From JAEWSN01 sp038249175 (lineage in GTDB: Bacteria; Bacillota; Clostridia; DSM-8532): 8,250 nucleotides of DNA. A model generated the notes under the pieces. It searched no databases, was not told where the DNA came from, and worked only from the letters and a program-made list of their open reading frames with translations. Positions 5,947 to 8,250 of this stretch are shown here, one piece after another; within the stretch, counting starts at the first letter, position 1; each line of letters opens with the position of its first letter. The stretch is taken from NCBI GenBank assembly GCA_038249175.1, contig JBBRWP010000148.1, positions 1 through 8,250 on the forward strand, in the 5' to 3' direction. A program made the translations under genes and the position numbers.

Positions 5947-6440
5947 TCCCCGATCAATTGTACCTGAACAACCCTGTCCCGAACGCGAGTTTTATCAAAA
6001 TCAACGAAATAAACGTGGCCAAATTGGCCCATGTCAAGTTTGCCGTCTATAACAACAATGGTTTCACTGCGGCCAAGTAAAACTGAACGCAGATGGGCAT
6101 CCGTGTTTAGCGCCTCAAGTTTGCTCTCACCTACAGATATGGCATATTCTGTTAGCTCCGGACCGGGATGCATATATTGACCCTCTTTGATACAAGTTGG
6201 AACCAGTTTTTCAAAGATATCGGTTAAATCCTGCTGAAGAAATTCAAGGCCGTTATAGGCCTTGTCAAAAGAACATTCCTGCGTAAACACAGAACAGGTG
6301 GTGTGGTGAGAATAGATAACACAAATGCCATTTTGTATGCCTGAGCGGCTGATGATGTCACGAACGTCTTCTGTTATTTTGTGATAGGTCGGATAGTGTG
6401 CTGTGGAACGGGCTTTGATGGTCTCTCTGAAAATCTTCAT
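5943..6440 (-). CDS. YjbQ/UPF0047 family protein
   Basis: The 165-residue protein shows the UPF0047 signatures in order: SHHTTCSVFTQEC (44-56), a central EKLVP (77-81), NTDAHLRSVLLG (112-123), and GQFGHVYFVDFD (138-149) before a basic C terminus. The family fold binds metal and small phosphorylated ligands. E. coli YjbQ can make thiamine phosphate in vitro, but the physiological role is unsettled. This copy differs from the common form, with YMHPGPE (89-95) where many members have a YRHN-like segment. An ideal ribosome site (GGAGG, 5 bases before the ATG) and a gap of only 21 bases after the TIM-like gene place it in the same operon. Here it more likely acts on a sugar-phosphate intermediate than on thiamine, which is inference from context. 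The stop is TAG and the frame closes cleanly. Confidence 0.9.
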   Translation of the reverse strand: MKIFRETIKARSTAHYPTYHKITEDVRDIISRSGIQNGICVIYSHHTTCSVFTQECSFDKAYNGLEFLQQDLTDIFEKLVPTCIKEGQYMHPGPELTEYAISVGESKLEALNTDAHLRSVLLGRSETIVVIDGKLDMGQFGHVYFVDFDKTRVRDRVVQVQLIGE

Positions 6441-6461
6441 GGGGTCCTCCTAAAGTTTTAT

Positions 6462-7175
6462 TTAAGGCTTTTGCCTTAGTATTGTAATCATGTCATTGAT
6501 TGCTCTTCTGACGCTGCCAATCATCTCATCCGCAGTGTGGTAAGGATCTGTTGCATTAAATATTCCTGAACCGGCACCGGCACCATCTGAACCCGCCAGG
6601 ATAAAATCATATACCTGCTGCCCTGTTGTAATTCCGGCAGCCTGTTCAACCAGGATATCTGCATGAATCGCTTTTATGGCATCAATGACTGTCATAACAT
6701 AATCCATCCCGCTGGCATTCCCTGATCCGATCAAATCAGTTGGTTCAGGGTTGATAATGTCCGGGTGTAATTGCGCAATTGCCTTTGCTTCTGCGACAGA
6801 ATCCGCACAGGCAAAGCTTAGTAAATCCAGTTCATTTGCGCGGTCTATCGTTTTTTTAATGGCAGAGAGGGTCATAGGTTTTTCACAGTGGTTCATCAGA
6901 ACACCATGAGCTCCTGCTGCCTTAATGGCTTCCGGCAGTACATCTGCGATACCGCGACCGGGCCGTAATGTATCCATATAGGGTGCAATAATAATCAGTC
7001 GCTCCGTGTTTTCGGCAACCCTGCGAATTTCTGTATACGGCACGATATAAAGCACATCGACATCGTATTTGATGGCGGTCTTTTCTAAGAATTTCGCCAT
7101 TTCCAGCACTTTATCTCCATAGATGTAGTTTTTTACGCCAACTTCAAAATAGGGCGTTCGTATTTTCACTTTCAT
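6462..7175 (-). CDS. Triosephosphate isomerase-like sugar-phosphate isomerase
   Basis: The 237-residue protein is a short TIM barrel, close in size to archaeal TIM and to TIM-like enzymes acting on erythrulose phosphates. Likely catalytic residues are present: Lys15 in VKNYIYG, His96 in NHCEKP (the TIM histidine motif) and Glu144 in NPEPTDLIGSG (the catalytic glutamate and flexible loop). A phosphate-binding glycine loop, GAGAGSG, follows at 198-204. All key positions appear intact, so an active aldose-ketose phosphate isomerase is expected. It opens with KIRTPYFEVGVKNYIYG instead of the NWK-type start of glycolytic TIM, which argues for a pathway-specific substrate rather than housekeeping glycolysis. 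The ATG at 7175 has a modest ribosome site (AAAGGGA). It lies 136 bases after the isomerase-like gene and 21 bases before the YjbQ gene, so it is mid-operon. Confidence 0.88.
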   Translation of the reverse strand: MKVKIRTPYFEVGVKNYIYGDKVLEMAKFLEKTAIKYDVDVLYIVPYTEIRRVAENTERLIIIAPYMDTLRPGRGIADVLPEAIKAAGAHGVLMNHCEKPMTLSAIKKTIDRANELDLLSFACADSVAEAKAIAQLHPDIINPEPTDLIGSGNASGMDYVMTVIDAIKAIHADILVEQAAGITTGQQVYDFILAGSDGAGAGSGIFNATDPYHTADEMIGSVRRAINDMITILRQKP

Positions 7176-7207
7176 TTTTTATCCCTTTTTCTATATCACT
7201 CATCTTG

Positions 7208-7227
7208 CCCTACGCCTTTGCGTAGGG
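7208..7227. promoter_or_regulatory. Intercistronic GC-rich hairpin before the TIM-like gene
   Basis: CCCTACGC and GCGTAGGG form a perfect 8-bp stem with a 4-base loop in the 136-base gap between the isomerase-like and TIM-like genes. On the minus strand no T run follows, so it should not stop operon transcription efficiently; mRNA processing or stabilisation is more likely. On the plus strand TTTGTTTTG follows, which would suit a terminator, but no plus-strand gene is present. Confidence 0.5.
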
Positions 7228-7311
7228 TTTGTTTTGACAACAGATATTAAAATTATGCTTTAATCACTGTAAAAAATGACTTTGGGTTGAAAAAATATAT
7301 GCATTTTGTCA

Positions 7312-8250
7312 CTAGCGCACGACGTCAATCTTCAACAAATGGCACAGCTCTGTCATCTGTTCTACCCAATCCCCATGAATTAAGATAATGTGCTGGCCTG
7401 GCACCTTCGACAAGTATTCATCCATTGGCATCTCCAGTTTTAAAAGCACGCTCGGAAAATCCGGCGAAGGCTCCTGCCAACCCAATTCAGTCCATTTATC
7501 CGGTGCAGTGGCTGTTCCCTTACCTAGGAACAGTGCAAAACCATCATTTTGCCGGAACAATCGGGCATAGGTCATTACCCCCGGCTTCACTTTGGCCGTT
7601 AAGCCCAAACCGACAAAATAATCCCCCAGATTTGTACTGCGTGCCGTAATCGGTCCTTCGGCAAAGCCAAACGGCAGATAGCCGCAGGTACCAATGAGTA
7701 CGGCGTCATCATAGCATTCATAGTGTTCAAGGAAAGTCGAGGGCTGACCGGATAGCTGGCTCATGAGCACATTGGTTATCAAGCCATATGCGTCACACTC
7801 GCAAATAACAGACACCTCTGCAGAGGCTAGCAAAGACTGAGCCATGCAGGGATTGATGCCCATATATTTTGTCACCCCGTGAACGCATTTGATGGAGATG
7901 CCCGCCAATTTTCGTGTATCTGCTTTTTCTTTCATTGCGCAATACAGTCTGGCTGCTTTTTCAAGGGTCTTTTCCTTCACGTCATTTTCAAAGGTCACTT
8001 TTTGACGGATGTTACGAATGGTTTTCTGAAGTAACTCTGCATCAACATTTTCCATTTTTTGGCCAATTTCATAGCTGAAATGTTCTTCAACATCAATGCC
8101 CAACTCACGGGCAACCACAGACCGGTCGTATGTACAGGTGTACAGTCCCATATCCGCATAGCCGATCAAACCAATGCGGCTTTGCTGGAATTCACGTTTG
8201 GTCCTTGCAACATTTGCATATTGCATAATGGCCTCATAAGGAAATGGCGC
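7312..8250 (-). CDS. L-fucose/L-arabinose isomerase-family protein (C-terminal 312 residues, cut by window edge)
   Basis: The frame is open to the window edge (residues APFPYEAI precede the first visible Met at 8226). Family members are about 450-500 residues long, so the N-terminal domain lies outside the window and 8226 is not the start. The visible part matches the second and third domains of the L-fucose isomerase fold: RIGLIGYADMGLYTCTYD (24-41), ICECDAYG around the probable metal-binding Glu151, a SGQPSTFLEHYE segment (167-178), GTCGYLP (187-193), and GQHIILIHGDW (285-295) near the C terminus, where a family metal-binding histidine normally sits. The usual HCG motif reads TCG, and the Asp usually expected after the FL pair reads E-H, so specificity or chemistry may differ from true fucose isomerase. 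It ends with TAG followed at once by TGA. It leads the operon into the TIM-like and YjbQ genes. Confidence 0.82.
   Translation of the reverse strand, partial: APFPYEAIMQYANVARTKREFQQSRIGLIGYADMGLYTCTYDRSVVARELGIDVEEHFSYEIGQKMENVDAELLQKTIRNIRQKVTFENDVKEKTLEKAARLYCAMKEKADTRKLAGISIKCVHGVTKYMGINPCMAQSLLASAEVSVICECDAYGLITNVLMSQLSGQPSTFLEHYECYDDAVLIGTCGYLPFGFAEGPITARSTNLGDYFVGLGLTAKVKPGVMTYARLFRQNDGFALFLGKGTATAPDKWTELGWQEPSPDFPSVLLKLEMPMDEYLSKVPGQHIILIHGDWVEQMTELCHLLKIDVVR

Noticed and set aside
7208..7227. Plus-strand intrinsic terminator (GC stem followed by TTTGTTTTG).
   Set aside because: No plus-strand gene runs into it; every credible gene here is on the minus strand, where the stem has no T tail.

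Overview
The window looks like a carbohydrate-catabolism locus from an anaerobic, low-to-moderate GC Gram-positive bacterium, most likely a clostridial Firmicute. The evidence is strong GGAGG-type ribosome sites, a lipoprotein ABC sugar-binding protein, an AraR-like GntR/LacI-hybrid regulator and an MttB-superfamily methyltransferase. The assignment is an inference; no rRNA or other marker gene is present. Every credible gene is on the minus strand, so transcription runs from high to low coordinates.

In transcription order the right half (8250 to 4165) carries metabolic genes. These are an L-fucose/L-arabinose isomerase-like protein cut by the window edge (7312-8250), a divergent triosephosphate-isomerase-like sugar-phosphate isomerase (6462-7175), a YjbQ/UPF0047 protein (5943-6440) and an MttB-superfamily methyltransferase without pyrrolysine (4165-5607). 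The 335-base gap between the YjbQ and MttB genes has no convincing gene. It holds a striking tandem hairpin element (5781-5912) whose G-U wobble pattern favours RNA made in the operon's direction, and it is bracketed by an imperfect direct repeat of about 18 bp.

The 356-base gap 3809-4164 holds a 130-bp element with perfect 17-bp terminal inverted repeats (3917-4046, MITE-like), a well-formed promoter for the regulator (3861-3889) and a second promoter-like site upstream of the element (4092-4122). The left half (3808 to 1) is visibly more AT-rich. It encodes the regulator (2729-3808) and then an ABC sugar importer: binding protein (1256-2620), first permease (246-1151) and second permease (1-240, cut by the edge).

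Two observations stand out. First, the binding-protein gene is split by one in-frame TAA at 2315-2317; the same reading frame is intact on both sides, so it is a recent nonsense mutation or a sequencing error. Second, the gene combination (sugar importer, sugar isomerase, TIM-like isomerase, YjbQ, MttB-type methyltransferase) does not match any sugar pathway I know. It may degrade an unusual, perhaps methylated, sugar or sugar derivative. Inverted repeats next to the regulator and importer promoters suggest that the GntR/LacI-type protein controls both.
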